From NCBI RefSeq assembly GCF_021404305.1, contig NZ_JABFTX010000006.1, forward strand, positions 1 through 64,000: a DNA stretch of 64,000 nucleotides, given 5' to 3'. This document shows, one piece after another, positions 17,366 to 25,107 of the stretch. The stretch is from Billgrantia ethanolica. Lineage in GTDB: Bacteria; Pseudomonadota; Gammaproteobacteria; Pseudomonadales; Halomonadaceae. The translations under genes were made by a program, and so were the position numbers. How positions within the stretch are numbered: the stretch's first letter is position 1; each line of letters starts with the position of its first letter. The notes under the pieces were generated by a model. The model made no database searches. It was not told the origin of the DNA and worked only from the letters and a program-made list of their open reading frames with translations.

Positions 17366-17890
17366 TCAGTGCATGGCAGGCGAGTCGAACGAACCGGCCG
17401 CTTCTCCTGGGTGAGTAGCGGCATAGCCATTGCTTGCTTCAGGCTGCTCAGCTGTGCCAGCAGGGCTATCGTTATCGACGCCTTGCTCATCGTGCCGAGG
17501 TGCCTGATAAACCATCTCGGCGTCGATCTTGATCCAACTTATGAAGAGCAGGCGCGCCTTCAAGCTGACACCTGTCTGGCCGGCTTTCTCTCCCCTTGAG
17601 TATATAAAGGTATCCGTCCAGAGGTCGCCGAGCTTGAAGCCAATCAGAACCTTGCGCTTCATATCCACTGCCTGCTGGCAGCGTTTTACGAGCTTCTCTG
17701 CTTCTCGACCGCTGACGCGGCAGTCGAAGCGCGTGTAACTGACATCATCTGTTGGGCCATTTAGGGCCGCGATGTCACAAGCCCAGAAGGCGTCACCGCG
17801 CTTCGGGGTCACCTCCCTGATTCGATTGAGGTAGCCCAGGCCAGTGATATGAAGATCGAAGAAGCTGTTGGCAACTTTTTGAGTAGTCAT
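17366..17890 (-). CDS. STY4534-family ICE replication protein (DUF3577)
   Basis: This 174-residue protein opens with NSFFDLHITGLGYLNRIREV and contains FWACDIAALNGPTDDVSYTRFDCRVSGREAEKLV and SWIKIDAEMVYQAP, which I recognise as the DUF3577 / STY4534 family found in PFGI-1- and SPI-7-type elements and annotated as replication-associated. The core resembles an OB-fold-like single-strand DNA-binding arrangement, but that is inference. The last ~45 residues are a low-complexity acidic tail. The start is supported by the leader CAAGGAGAAACACCATG. Confidence 0.82.
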   Translation of the reverse strand: MTTQKVANSFFDLHITGLGYLNRIREVTPKRGDAFWACDIAALNGPTDDVSYTRFDCRVSGREAEKLVKRCQQAVDMKRKVLIGFKLGDLWTDTFIYSRGEKAGQTGVSLKARLLFISWIKIDAEMVYQAPRHDEQGVDNDSPAGTAEQPEASNGYAATHPGEAAGSFDSPAMH

Positions 17891-17939
17891 GGTGTTTCTC
17901 CTTGGGGTTCAGACGAACGAATCCACGGGAAACACCAAT

Positions 17940-17969
17940 CCCACATGGGAAGGCAATTCCCATGGTGGG
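17940..17969. promoter_or_regulatory. Inverted repeat upstream of the DUF3577 gene
   Basis: A perfect 8-bp palindromic pair (catgggaa / ttcccatg, 5-base centre) extends outward to a 12-bp stem with one bulge (cccacatgggaa / ttcccatggtggg). It lies 50-80 bases upstream of the DUF3577 start and could be an operator for this leftward unit. Confidence 0.4.
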
Positions 17970-18510
17970 TATATGGCCAAGAGGCCGGGGGTGTAGGAGC
18001 ATCCGACCGCATGCTGCGGCGACCGCTTACAGGATGCGTAGCGGACTTGGGTAGGTGTCTCGGTTGGAGCCGGTCGAGACCACCGGGCTGCCATCGACAG
18101 CATATGCAGTCTCTATGCTAGCGAAGCCGGGCGGAGTGTCAAGGGTGGCCAAGCGTAGCTGTATTGATAGCCACAGGGAAATCTCCCATCACGGTACAGA
18201 TTGTGAGTGGTGCACAATCGTCGGTACCACATGAAAAAAGACTCAAATTGGATTGGGCAGGACTGAGCAAATTTTAGTAGCCTGAGTGTTATTGTATGTG
18301 ACACGGCGGACTTGCTATGGAAGTCATCTGCGACCCAAGCTGCTCGCCCATCAAGGACGCGCCCCTCACGGGACCCGCCGGGCGGTAGCAGTCGATAGCC
18401 CCTTGCGGCCGACACGGCTCCTGCTGCCAGCACGTTGCCTCAATGATGAGGCGTGGAATCTAAGTGCTGTTGAACAGAATGAGCGTTAATTAGAGCCGCT
18501 CACGAAGCAG
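17970..18510. other. Gene-poor stretch at the left edge of the cargo region
   Basis: I see no convincing gene. Base composition shifts here from GC-rich to mixed, with AT-rich spots near 18225-18300 that may hold promoters for the large plus-strand gene. Short open frames on both strands lack family features and ribosome binding sites. Confidence 0.6.
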
Positions 18511-21500
18511 ATGAGAACAAATAACATGATCGGGCTAATTCGAGCAGATGACCTTGACCGCTGGGCGTCGCGCATTACGGCAGCACCTGAGTTTCCGCGG
18601 CTCGTTCGGCTTCTGGTGCACGCGACAGCGCGAGGGCTCAAGCGGGTCGACTTTCCGGCTGAGGAAGCAGTGCGACTGGGCGGGTGGGATGGGCAGGTTC
18701 TTGCGGAAGATGCCTCTCCTTTTGTCGTATCCGGCTTTTCGGTCTGGGAACTCGGCACGGGACACGATCCGCGTGCTAAAGCTAACGACGATTACAACAA
18801 GCGCACCCAAAATCCGCTCGACGTCGATCCACGTCAGGCGACCTTCGTCTTTGCAACGCCACGTCGCTGGCCTGGCAGGGACGCCTGGGTGGAAGAGAAA
18901 CGTGCGGAAGGTAACTGGAAGGATGTCTTAGCTTTCGACGCGGAAAGTCTCGTGCAGTGGCTAGAAATGTCGCCAGCAGTCGCAGCGTGGCTTGCGCCAG
19001 TGGTGGGAGCTCTGCCAGCTGATGCACATGCACTGGAAGCGGTATGTGACGCTTTCAGGGCCGCCACCAAGCCCGCGCTCGACCTGCCAGGGCTTCTCAT
19101 CGGGCGTGATGCTGAGCGGACAAAGTTGCTCGCTCTCTTGCAAGGCCCACCGCTCGTAATTGAGATGTCGGCGACGACTGCCGTCGAGGCCGCCGCTTTT
19201 GTCGGCGCATGCATCGGGTCATTACCCGAGCACGAGCGTGACGCTCTCTGGTCGCGCGCGATCTGGGTCGATTCGAGCGCCGGTCTTCGCTCCATCGCAG
19301 TTTCGGATCACCCATTGCTCGTTGTTGCATCCGGCGAACTTCCAAGTACCGTCACCCAACATCATTTCGTGAAAGTATGCGCAAGCTTCAGCACGGGGGG
19401 AGAGAATGCTATAGAGCTGGGCGCACAGCCCATTTCTGCGCTTATCGAGTATTTCGCCAAGCAGGGACTAACTCACAATGACGCTTATGAGTTGTGCCGG
19501 GAAGCAGGCGGGTACTTTGAGCGCGTGCGACACAGGTTGCTTGCCGTCGCTCCAGCTATGCCGGAGTGGGCAGTCCCTGCGGTAGGAGTAACAGTAGCTG
19601 CAGCGATTCTCATTGGAGAATGGGATGAGTCGCACGAGACTGACAACGAGATAGTTTCGGCAGTTACCGGTATCCCATACGAACAGTTCGTTCGCGCGAT
19701 AATACCTTTCCAGTCTGGTCCGTCGCCGTTGATCAGTCGTGCCGGGTCGGTGTGGAAGGCTTATGCGCGGCCGACTGCATGGAAGCTGCTGGAGCCAGCA
19801 CTGACTACGCGTCAACTTGAGGTATTCCTGCAGTCTGCACAAGACGTTCTACTAGAGCCTGATCCGCGTTTCGACCTTGCACCCGAGGAGCGTTGGATGG
19901 CCAATATGCACGGCAAACGCCGTGCGCACTCGAGCCACCTGCGCAGTGGTCTTTCGCGCGGATTACTGCATGCCGCTTCGCTCGGACGAGACGATGCAGC
20001 TTGTTACGCTGGGCGACGAGCTCAGAGCTGGGTTGATGCCGCCTGCCGTCGGCTATTTGAGAAGCGCAGTGAACCCGGCTTCTGGCGTCGGATTCATGGT
20101 GAGCTGCGAGAGCTCGCCGAAGCGGCTCCTGTTCAGTTTTTAACCGCACTAGAAGCTGATTTGGCGCAGGAGCAACCTCAGGTATTAGATTTATTCGAGG
20201 AAGAAGGCGAGCACGGCGCCTGCCTTCATGCAGATCTCCTGCGTGCCTTGGAACTTCTTGCCTGGGCGCCGGAACATGTCGGTCGTGCAGTACTCGCCCT
20301 CGCGTCGCTTGCCGAACATGATCCAGGTGGTCGCTGGAGCAACCGCCCCCTTCATTCTCTAACAGAAATTCTTCTGCCTTGGCAGCCCCAATGCAGCACC
20401 ACGGCTCCTGATCGCAAGCGCCTCTTCATGCTGATCACACAGCGTTTTCCGGAAGTCGGATGGGAACTCGGAAAATCGCTGATGCCCGACCAGACGAGTA
20501 TAAGCACTCCGACCGCTCGGCCCAAGCTGCGTTCGTGGTCACCAGAAAAAGAACGCAGGCCGGTACTCATCGCGGATTACTGGGCTGAGATCAAGGACAT
20601 CTCGGAGCGGCTGGTTGAGCTCGCCGACAAAAACCCTGAGCGATGGTACTTCTTAGTATCCTCCCTGAATTCTTTTATGCCGCCTCTCAAAGAGCACGTG
20701 TTGCGTGGAGCCGAAGAACTCCTCCCTGAGATCCAGGGTGATGATCGGTTCTTGTTCTGGACGATGCTCCGCAAGCTCTTGCATCACCACAACCAGTTCA
20801 GCGCGAAGGAAGCCGTCGAATGGGTGTATTCGAGAGAACTCCTCGATCGTCTGGAGTCATTGTACGCGAGACTCACCCCCGATGACCCGATCAGTCAGCT
20901 GGCTTGGCTTTTCGACTTCCACGTCGAGCGGCCGACTGATGTTGCGCTGGATTGGCGTGAAGAGCGGGAGAAGAGCAAGGAGGCACAGGCTTCAGCCTCA
21001 GAAATACTCGCGAGCTTAGACTTGAATGTTCTGATTGCTGCGATGCCTCGTTTTGAAAACCATCGCTTGCTCGGCTACTGCCTCGGGCACAGTTCTCGTG
21101 CTGAAGCAATCGAGAATGCCTTACTCCGGAGCTGTGCCACGAGCGCGGACGAGAGAGAGCGGGAACTCGCACGCGGTTTTTCCAATGCACGTTACGAAAC
21201 CGAACCCGTAAGATTCATGGCCCGATGGAGTTCGAAGGAAAGCCAGGACTTCATAACCGAACAAGCTGTGGCAACAATGCTTCAAGGGCTTCCAGCATGT
21301 CCGGTGGTCTGGGATGCAGTCGAGGCTGCTGGCCCGATCTGCCGCGAGTTGTACTGGAAGGAAGTCCACATTCACCTTTTCGACCAACCGAGCGAAGCTG
21401 AGCAGGTGGCAAGGAATCTCCTATCGGTAGGTCGGGCCTTAGCGGCAATTGATCTCCTAGCAGCGAATGTCAAAAACGACTGGCTAGCAGGCACCGGTGA

Positions 21501-22293
21501 CGTGCGGCTCATCGTCGAAGTGCTCAATGCTGGAGTCGCGGAGGCGAATGCTAACCCTGCTCACGGCCAGCGTATCGCGTACGACATTGCCCGTCTCATC
21601 AAGGCGCTCGCAGATTCTAGACGCCTTGAAGTCAGCGAGCTGATGCATCTGGAGTGGATCTATTTTGGGGTCTTGGAACGTCAGGCACAGCATGAACTCG
21701 TCATCTACGAGCGACTGATTTCCGACCCCAAACTGCTACTGGAACTCATTGCGCTCATCTACATTCCAGAAGGCGAATCCCGTGAGGGACGGCCAGAGCC
21801 CTCAGAGGGCGAACGTGCAGCGGCGACACAGGCATCGCGTATTCTGAACGAGTGGAAACCATTCGCAGGCACTTCGTCACACGAGATTCCGTCGGCCAAA
21901 GAGCTTGCGAGTATCATCGAACGGGTGCGTAAGCTGGCTGCGGAAAAACGTTACACCGACATCGTTGACGACCTCCTCGGAAAAGCTCTAGCAAGTTCGC
22001 CACTCGGCACGGATGGTGTCTGGCCCCACGAGTCCGTGCGTGATGCTCTTGAATTCTATAGCTCCGAGGCGCTAGCGGATGGATTCGTGGTTGGGAAGCG
22101 GAATCTGCGAGGTGTTACGTTGCGGTCACCAAGTGATGGCGGCGAACAAGAAAGAGAGCTAGCGGCACAATACGAGGCATGGCAGCGCACGCTTGCGGTA
22201 ACCCATCCACACACCTCGGCTCTGCTTGGTCGATTGGCTGAGGGATACCGCACGGAGGCAGTATGGGAAGATACGGAATCGCTAAAAAGGTAG
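18511..22293 (+). CDS. Large unrecognised protein, possible defence NTPase-like protein
   Basis: This 1260-residue protein is not assigned to a family. Three zones can be seen. Residues ~1-165 form a compact domain with W59-D60-G61, the stretch SVWELGTG (W79, E80), K90 in RAKANDDYNKRT and TFVFATPRRW; D60/E80/K90 loosely recall a PD-(D/E)xK nuclease arrangement but the spacing is not canonical. Residues ~195-330 (LIGRDAERTKLLALLQGPPLVIE...) are placed like a STAND-type ATPase, yet no GKT/S P-loop is present. Residues ~400-1240 are helical and leucine-rich, suggesting a repeat scaffold. No membrane helix or signal peptide is seen. Codon bias is weaker than in the ICE backbone, so it is likely acquired cargo. 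It stands alone between DUF3577 and small unknown genes, a typical ICE cargo slot. A defence role is inference. Confidence 0.85.
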   Translation: MRTNNMIGLIRADDLDRWASRITAAPEFPRLVRLLVHATARGLKRVDFPAEEAVRLGGWDGQVLAEDASPFVVSGFSVWELGTGHDPRAKANDDYNKRTQNPLDVDPRQATFVFATPRRWPGRDAWVEEKRAEGNWKDVLAFDAESLVQWLEMSPAVAAWLAPVVGALPADAHALEAVCDAFRAATKPALDLPGLLIGRDAERTKLLALLQGPPLVIEMSATTAVEAAAFVGACIGSLPEHERDALWSRAIWVDSSAGLRSIAVSDHPLLVVASGELPSTVTQHHFVKVCASFSTGGENAIELGAQPISALIEYFAKQGLTHNDAYELCREAGGYFERVRHRLLAVAPAMPEWAVPAVGVTVAAAILIGEWDESHETDNEIVSAVTGIPYEQFVRAIIPFQSGPSPLISRAGSVWKAYARPTAWKLLEPALTTRQLEVFLQSAQDVLLEPDPRFDLAPEERWMANMHGKRRAHSSHLRSGLSRGLLHAASLGRDDAACYAGRRAQSWVDAACRRLFEKRSEPGFWRRIHGELRELAEAAPVQFLTALEADLAQEQPQVLDLFEEEGEHGACLHADLLRALELLAWAPEHVGRAVLALASLAEHDPGGRWSNRPLHSLTEILLPWQPQCSTTAPDRKRLFMLITQRFPEVGWELGKSLMPDQTSISTPTARPKLRSWSPEKERRPVLIADYWAEIKDISERLVELADKNPERWYFLVSSLNSFMPPLKEHVLRGAEELLPEIQGDDRFLFWTMLRKLLHHHNQFSAKEAVEWVYSRELLDRLESLYARLTPDDPISQLAWLFDFHVERPTDVALDWREEREKSKEAQASASEILASLDLNVLIAAMPRFENHRLLGYCLGHSSRAEAIENALLRSCATSADERERELARGFSNARYETEPVRFMARWSSKESQDFITEQAVATMLQGLPACPVVWDAVEAAGPICRELYWKEVHIHLFDQPSEAEQVARNLLSVGRALAAIDLLAANVKNDWLAGTGDVRLIVEVLNAGVAEANANPAHGQRIAYDIARLIKALADSRRLEVSELMHLEWIYFGVLERQAQHELVIYERLISDPKLLLELIALIYIPEGESREGRPEPSEGERAAATQASRILNEWKPFAGTSSHEIPSAKELASIIERVRKLAAEKRYTDIVDDLLGKALASSPLGTDGVWPHESVRDALEFYSSEALADGFVVGKRNLRGVTLRSPSDGGEQERELAAQYEAWQRTLAVTHPHTSALLGRLAEGYRTEAVWEDTESLKR

Positions 22294-22756
22294 GCGTCGG
22301 ACTCACATGCCCTTAATTCCCATGGAATGATAGGGCGATGCAGATAGCGTTGAAAGAAAGTTTTTTCACAGCTTTGTTAGAAGCTGCGTCTATTAAGCTC
22401 CTGGTGACCGGCCAGTGAGAAGCCAACCGGCACTGGGTCTGGTGAGATCAGTGAGGTTGAGCGCGTGACGAGGAGCCGTTTTTGGGCTCAACTGCATGGC
22501 TTGGAAACCTGCTATCCCGGCTAAAGATGCTTACTGCTGCATTCGCTGTTGCGCCAGGTGGGCTTGGTAATCGATCACAAACACACCTATCGGCTACAGG
22601 CCGCCGCTCGATTTTTTAGCAGCCAGGCGTCATGTGCCCAGTTGCCAAAAGGCTATCAGGTACCTGTAAGCTTCCCAAAAACGTTCCTTCAGGTGCCGAC
22701 GCAGCTACTCTTTTGCCATATATTTCGATCAGGTACAGTCACCCGAGAAATGTCAT
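22294..22756. other. Intergenic stretch with a possible transposase remnant
   Basis: No intact gene is visible. In one plus-strand frame, 22531-22620 reads LLHSLLRQVGLVIDHKHTYR, which resembles the helix-turn-helix segment of IS3-family OrfB transposases (usually 'LL...G...N.KRVYRL'). The frame is closed by a stop just upstream and loses resemblance downstream, so at most a decayed fragment remains. Confidence 0.35.
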
Positions 22757-23560
22757 ATGAAGCAACGTCAGCCTAGTCCAAGTGATATTTGCGAGCTCAT
22801 CTTGATTGAGGAAAAGCGATACAATACCGAAGAGGGCATCTATCCAAGTGAAACTGCAGTCGCGGAACGGCTGCTCGCCCGCAGTGTTGAGCTGAGAGAA
22901 GCCTATGATGAGATTTACATTAAATTGCACCAAAATTCCCGCTCTATTAAGCTATTCTTAGGGATTATTTTGAGCACGGCTGCGTTCTGGAATCCGGAGC
23001 AGATCGCTGCGGCACGGCGGGCTCGCGCCGAGCTAGTGACTCTCAATAAAAAGGTTGCAGATATGGCTTACGAGCTGGCATCGCTCCTTGAGATCCGATC
23101 CGAACTTCATAACTCTTCCGGCTTCACAAGCGGCACATTCGTCCACATTCTGGACCCAGTAGCCAATGCGGGTGAAGAGAATTATCTCTTTGAAAGCTAT
23201 GTTTCAGAATCACTTGATCGGCTTCGCTATCAATACGATCTTAAATATTGGCCGACCTTGCCAGGTTTTCTAGAAGCTTTAGCTGATGATGCTGAACAGG
23301 CTACCATCGAAGCCACTGACCCCCTCACTGCTGCTGCCACTACAGGAGCAAGATCATCATTAGCTGACTTTTTCAAAGCTTTGTTTGCAGGTATTGAGGA
23401 GCATCAAGAAAGCATCCATGGGCTTCTTCCTACAGCCTTTCGGCTGACTGACAATACACTTGCCACTATAGCAAATTGTGCATTGGATCTTAGTCCTGAA
23501 GACATGGTGGACGGCCCATACGTAAAGCGCCTGAGGCAGAGGCTTCGTGTCAGCAAGTAG
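22757..23560 (+). CDS. Unknown cargo protein
   Basis: This 267-residue protein is unrecognised. The first ~135 residues are helical and charged, with a short hydrophobic segment at ~64-78 (IKLFLGIILSTAAFW) that is too polar-flanked to be called a membrane helix with certainty, followed by a likely coiled-coil (IAAARRARAELVTLNKKVADMAYELASLLEIRSEL). The C-terminal half is acidic. Codon use is AT-richer than the ICE backbone. It follows the 1260-residue gene on the same strand, but 460 bases separate them, so a shared operon is unlikely. No strong ribosome binding site is seen. Confidence 0.75.
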   Translation: MKQRQPSPSDICELILIEEKRYNTEEGIYPSETAVAERLLARSVELREAYDEIYIKLHQNSRSIKLFLGIILSTAAFWNPEQIAAARRARAELVTLNKKVADMAYELASLLEIRSELHNSSGFTSGTFVHILDPVANAGEENYLFESYVSESLDRLRYQYDLKYWPTLPGFLEALADDAEQATIEATDPLTAAATTGARSSLADFFKALFAGIEEHQESIHGLLPTAFRLTDNTLATIANCALDLSPEDMVDGPYVKRLRQRLRVSK

Positions 23561-23735
23561 AAGCTGCTCGAAGTCTATCAACAAAACTGGATGCCTGCGC
23601 TCGCCTAACCTTTGCCGCACAAGCGACACCCACCCTTACAACTGGAAGCGTATACAGTTCTAAGCTAATGTGGCTACTGGCGCTCCGGCGAGATTTTGCG
23701 GCATGATTGGGATCTGCCAGTCGGGAGGGACTGCC

Positions 23736-23930
23736 ATGTTCAATATCGTCGAAAGCCCCGATGAGATCACCATTACGTGTCCATGTGGCGCTTCCGAAAC
23801 CGTGCGCGATGAAAGCCATCTCTCCGAGTTCGAGCGCGGCCGTGGCCTGGATGGATCTACCAATGTTGCATACCGTTGCTCTAGGTGTGGCCACATCGGC
23901 CAAGCCTCGCGGATGAACTCGGAACCATAG
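23736..23930 (+). CDS. Small CxC/CxxC zinc-ribbon-like protein
   Basis: This 64-residue protein has two cysteine pairs, CPCG (C15, C17) and CSRCG (C48, C51), which could bind zinc as in a ribbon, although the first pair has CxC rather than CxxC spacing. The start at 23736 is fixed by gggagg nine bases before it. A conserved tail GHIGQAS follows. The next small gene starts 12 bases after its stop, so the two are probably co-expressed. Function unknown. Confidence 0.65.
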   Translation: MFNIVESPDEITITCPCGASETVRDESHLSEFERGRGLDGSTNVAYRCSRCGHIGQASRMNSEP

Positions 23931-23942
23931 GGGATCTTGCGC

Positions 23943-24107
23943 ATGGATTTGCTTGCCTGGGCTATTCTACTTCTCTTCATCATGCCACCGATCTGGTACG
24001 CATGGAGCGAAAACAACAAGAGGCTTAAGCAGGAAATTGTTGATCTGCAAAACGAGATCAGAGCCAAGGACCGCATCATAGAGCGTCTGCAAAATCCCAA
24101 GCCTTGA
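23943..24107 (+). CDS. Small membrane-anchored coiled-coil protein
   Basis: This 54-codon frame encodes an N-terminal membrane helix (MDLLAWAILLLFIMPPIWYA) followed by a charged, heptad-like tail (LKQEIVDLQNEIRAKDRII). The design (one helix plus short cytoplasmic coiled coil) is typical of small membrane regulators or of assembly factors. It lies 12 bases after the zinc-ribbon-like gene. The coherent composition supports it being real despite its length; function unknown. Confidence 0.55.
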   Translation: MDLLAWAILLLFIMPPIWYAWSENNKRLKQEIVDLQNEIRAKDRIIERLQNPKP

Positions 24108-24115
24108 CGCACTCG

Positions 24116-24150
24116 AGGGTGTAGCTCAATGGTAGAGCTGCACCATCGCC
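24116..24150 (+). other. tRNA-like 5' half
   Basis: The sequence gggtgtagctcaatggtaga forms a textbook D arm (gctc / gagc) after a possible acceptor strand gagggtg. The anticodon arm and T arm do not follow within the next 100 bases, so it is a fragment, not a working tRNA. It could be a scar of an earlier integration event. Confidence 0.5.
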
Positions 24151-24472
24151 GTTTCCCTTCCGCATCAGCGCACTACGCCCCTCACTGTCTGACAAATCGG
24201 CGATTGTCTAACGGATCCCAGCCCCAGCCGTTGAGTATCCCGCGCCAGCAGCCGCCCAGACACGCAAAAGGCCCGGCCGCTCCTCGGCCGGGCCCATCCC
24301 GTTGCGCATCGATCCCTGACACATCACTCAGCGTGGCATCTGGGCTCACTCCCGTCAGGTGGATTTCTGTAAGCGTTTTTCCATCAGTTTTGTACGATAT
24401 GACTTACACCGCTGGCGAATCTTCCCGGCAATGCTGTATAAATATCAGTATCGGGAAAACAGGAGACCCATC
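24151..24472. other. Intergenic stretch with minus-strand terminator-like hairpin
   Basis: A strong hairpin (gcccggccg / cggccgggc around 24271-24293) is flanked on its left by aaaa, which on the minus strand reads as a terminator with a short T run. No minus-strand gene lies upstream of it, so it looks out of place. The rest of this stretch shows no gene, only the region before the umu operon. Confidence 0.5.
24432..24450. promoter_or_regulatory. SOS-box-like site before the umu operon
   Basis: The sequence gctgtataaatatcagta resembles a LexA box (CTG-N10-CAG) but has only nine bases between CTG and CAG. It lies 25-40 bases before the first gene of the operon, where a LexA site is expected. 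Confidence 0.45.
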
Positions 24473-24664
24473 ATGGCCAAGAAACCCAAGGCGGTGACAC
24501 CTCCAGCTAGATCGAAGCATCTCATACTTGAACGGCAGCCCGGCGAGAGCGCTGTGGAATGGGAGAAAACCCTGACGTCGATTACGCAGGGTGGCGCAGC
24601 CACGGTGACACGTCAGTCCGACGGAAGCGCCCTTGTGGAGTGGCGGGCAAGGACGACGCTATGA
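24473..24664 (+). CDS. Small unknown protein leading the umuDC operon
   Basis: This 63-residue basic protein (MAKKPKAVTPPARSKHLILE ... VEWRARTTL) is not recognised. It has a good ribosome binding site (aggag, 8 bases upstream) and its stop overlaps the umuD start (ATGA), so it is translated with the mutagenesis genes. The length, the coupling and the SOS-like site ahead suggest a regulator or accessory protein of the polymerase, which is inference. Confidence 0.7.
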   Translation: MAKKPKAVTPPARSKHLILERQPGESAVEWEKTLTSITQGGAATVTRQSDGSALVEWRARTTL

Positions 24665-25107
24665 CCGTCCAATTGCAAATCCTAGGTCGTGCCGTTGATG
24701 CTGCACCGGCACTTGCCTTGCCGTACCCGCTGGTCCTTGGCCGTGCCGGTCTCTCGGGCTTCCCATCACCGGCACAGGACTATGAGGGACGAACGCTTGA
24801 CCTCAACGAGCGATTCGTAAAGCGCCCGGCCGCCACCTTCTTCCTGGCGGTGATCGGAGATTCAATGATCAAGCTGGGTATCCAAGGTGGCGACTTGTTG
24901 GTGGTCGATCGCTCCATCGATCCTCGGCCGGGCCATATCCTGGTTGCGCTCGTGGACGGCGAGATCACGGTCAAGCGCTACGAGATACGCAGTGGCCAGC
25001 CTTGTCTGTGCTCGGGCAACCCTCGCTATGCCCCGATCCCCCTCGAGAACCTCGACTGTCAGGTCTGGGGCGTTGTCCGCTCTGTGATTCACGAGTACGC
25101 CGTATGA
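24661..25107 (+). CDS. umuD: SOS mutagenesis protein UmuD (LexA/S24-type)
   Basis: This 148-residue protein is a UmuD homologue. A probable self-cleavage site is A-G in LVLGRAGLSGFPSP; the catalytic serine is in VIGDSMIKLGI and the lysine in VDGEITVKRYE. After RecA-stimulated self-cleavage it would form the accessory subunits of polymerase V. It overlaps umuC by four bases (ATGA). A start at 24661 gives the usual length; an upstream out-of-family extension was ignored. Such operons are common ICE/plasmid cargo. Confidence 0.93.
   Translation: MTVQLQILGRAVDAAPALALPYPLVLGRAGLSGFPSPAQDYEGRTLDLNERFVKRPAATFFLAVIGDSMIKLGIQGGDLLVVDRSIDPRPGHILVALVDGEITVKRYEIRSGQPCLCSGNPRYAPIPLENLDCQVWGVVRSVIHEYAV

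Noticed and set aside
18113-18433. A 106-codon minus-strand frame before the giant gene
   Set aside because: No family features, no ribosome binding site, and composition unlike the adjacent real genes.
22531-22776. An intact IS3-family transposase gene
   Set aside because: Only a ~25-residue resemblance remains, with a stop just upstream and no inverted repeats seen.
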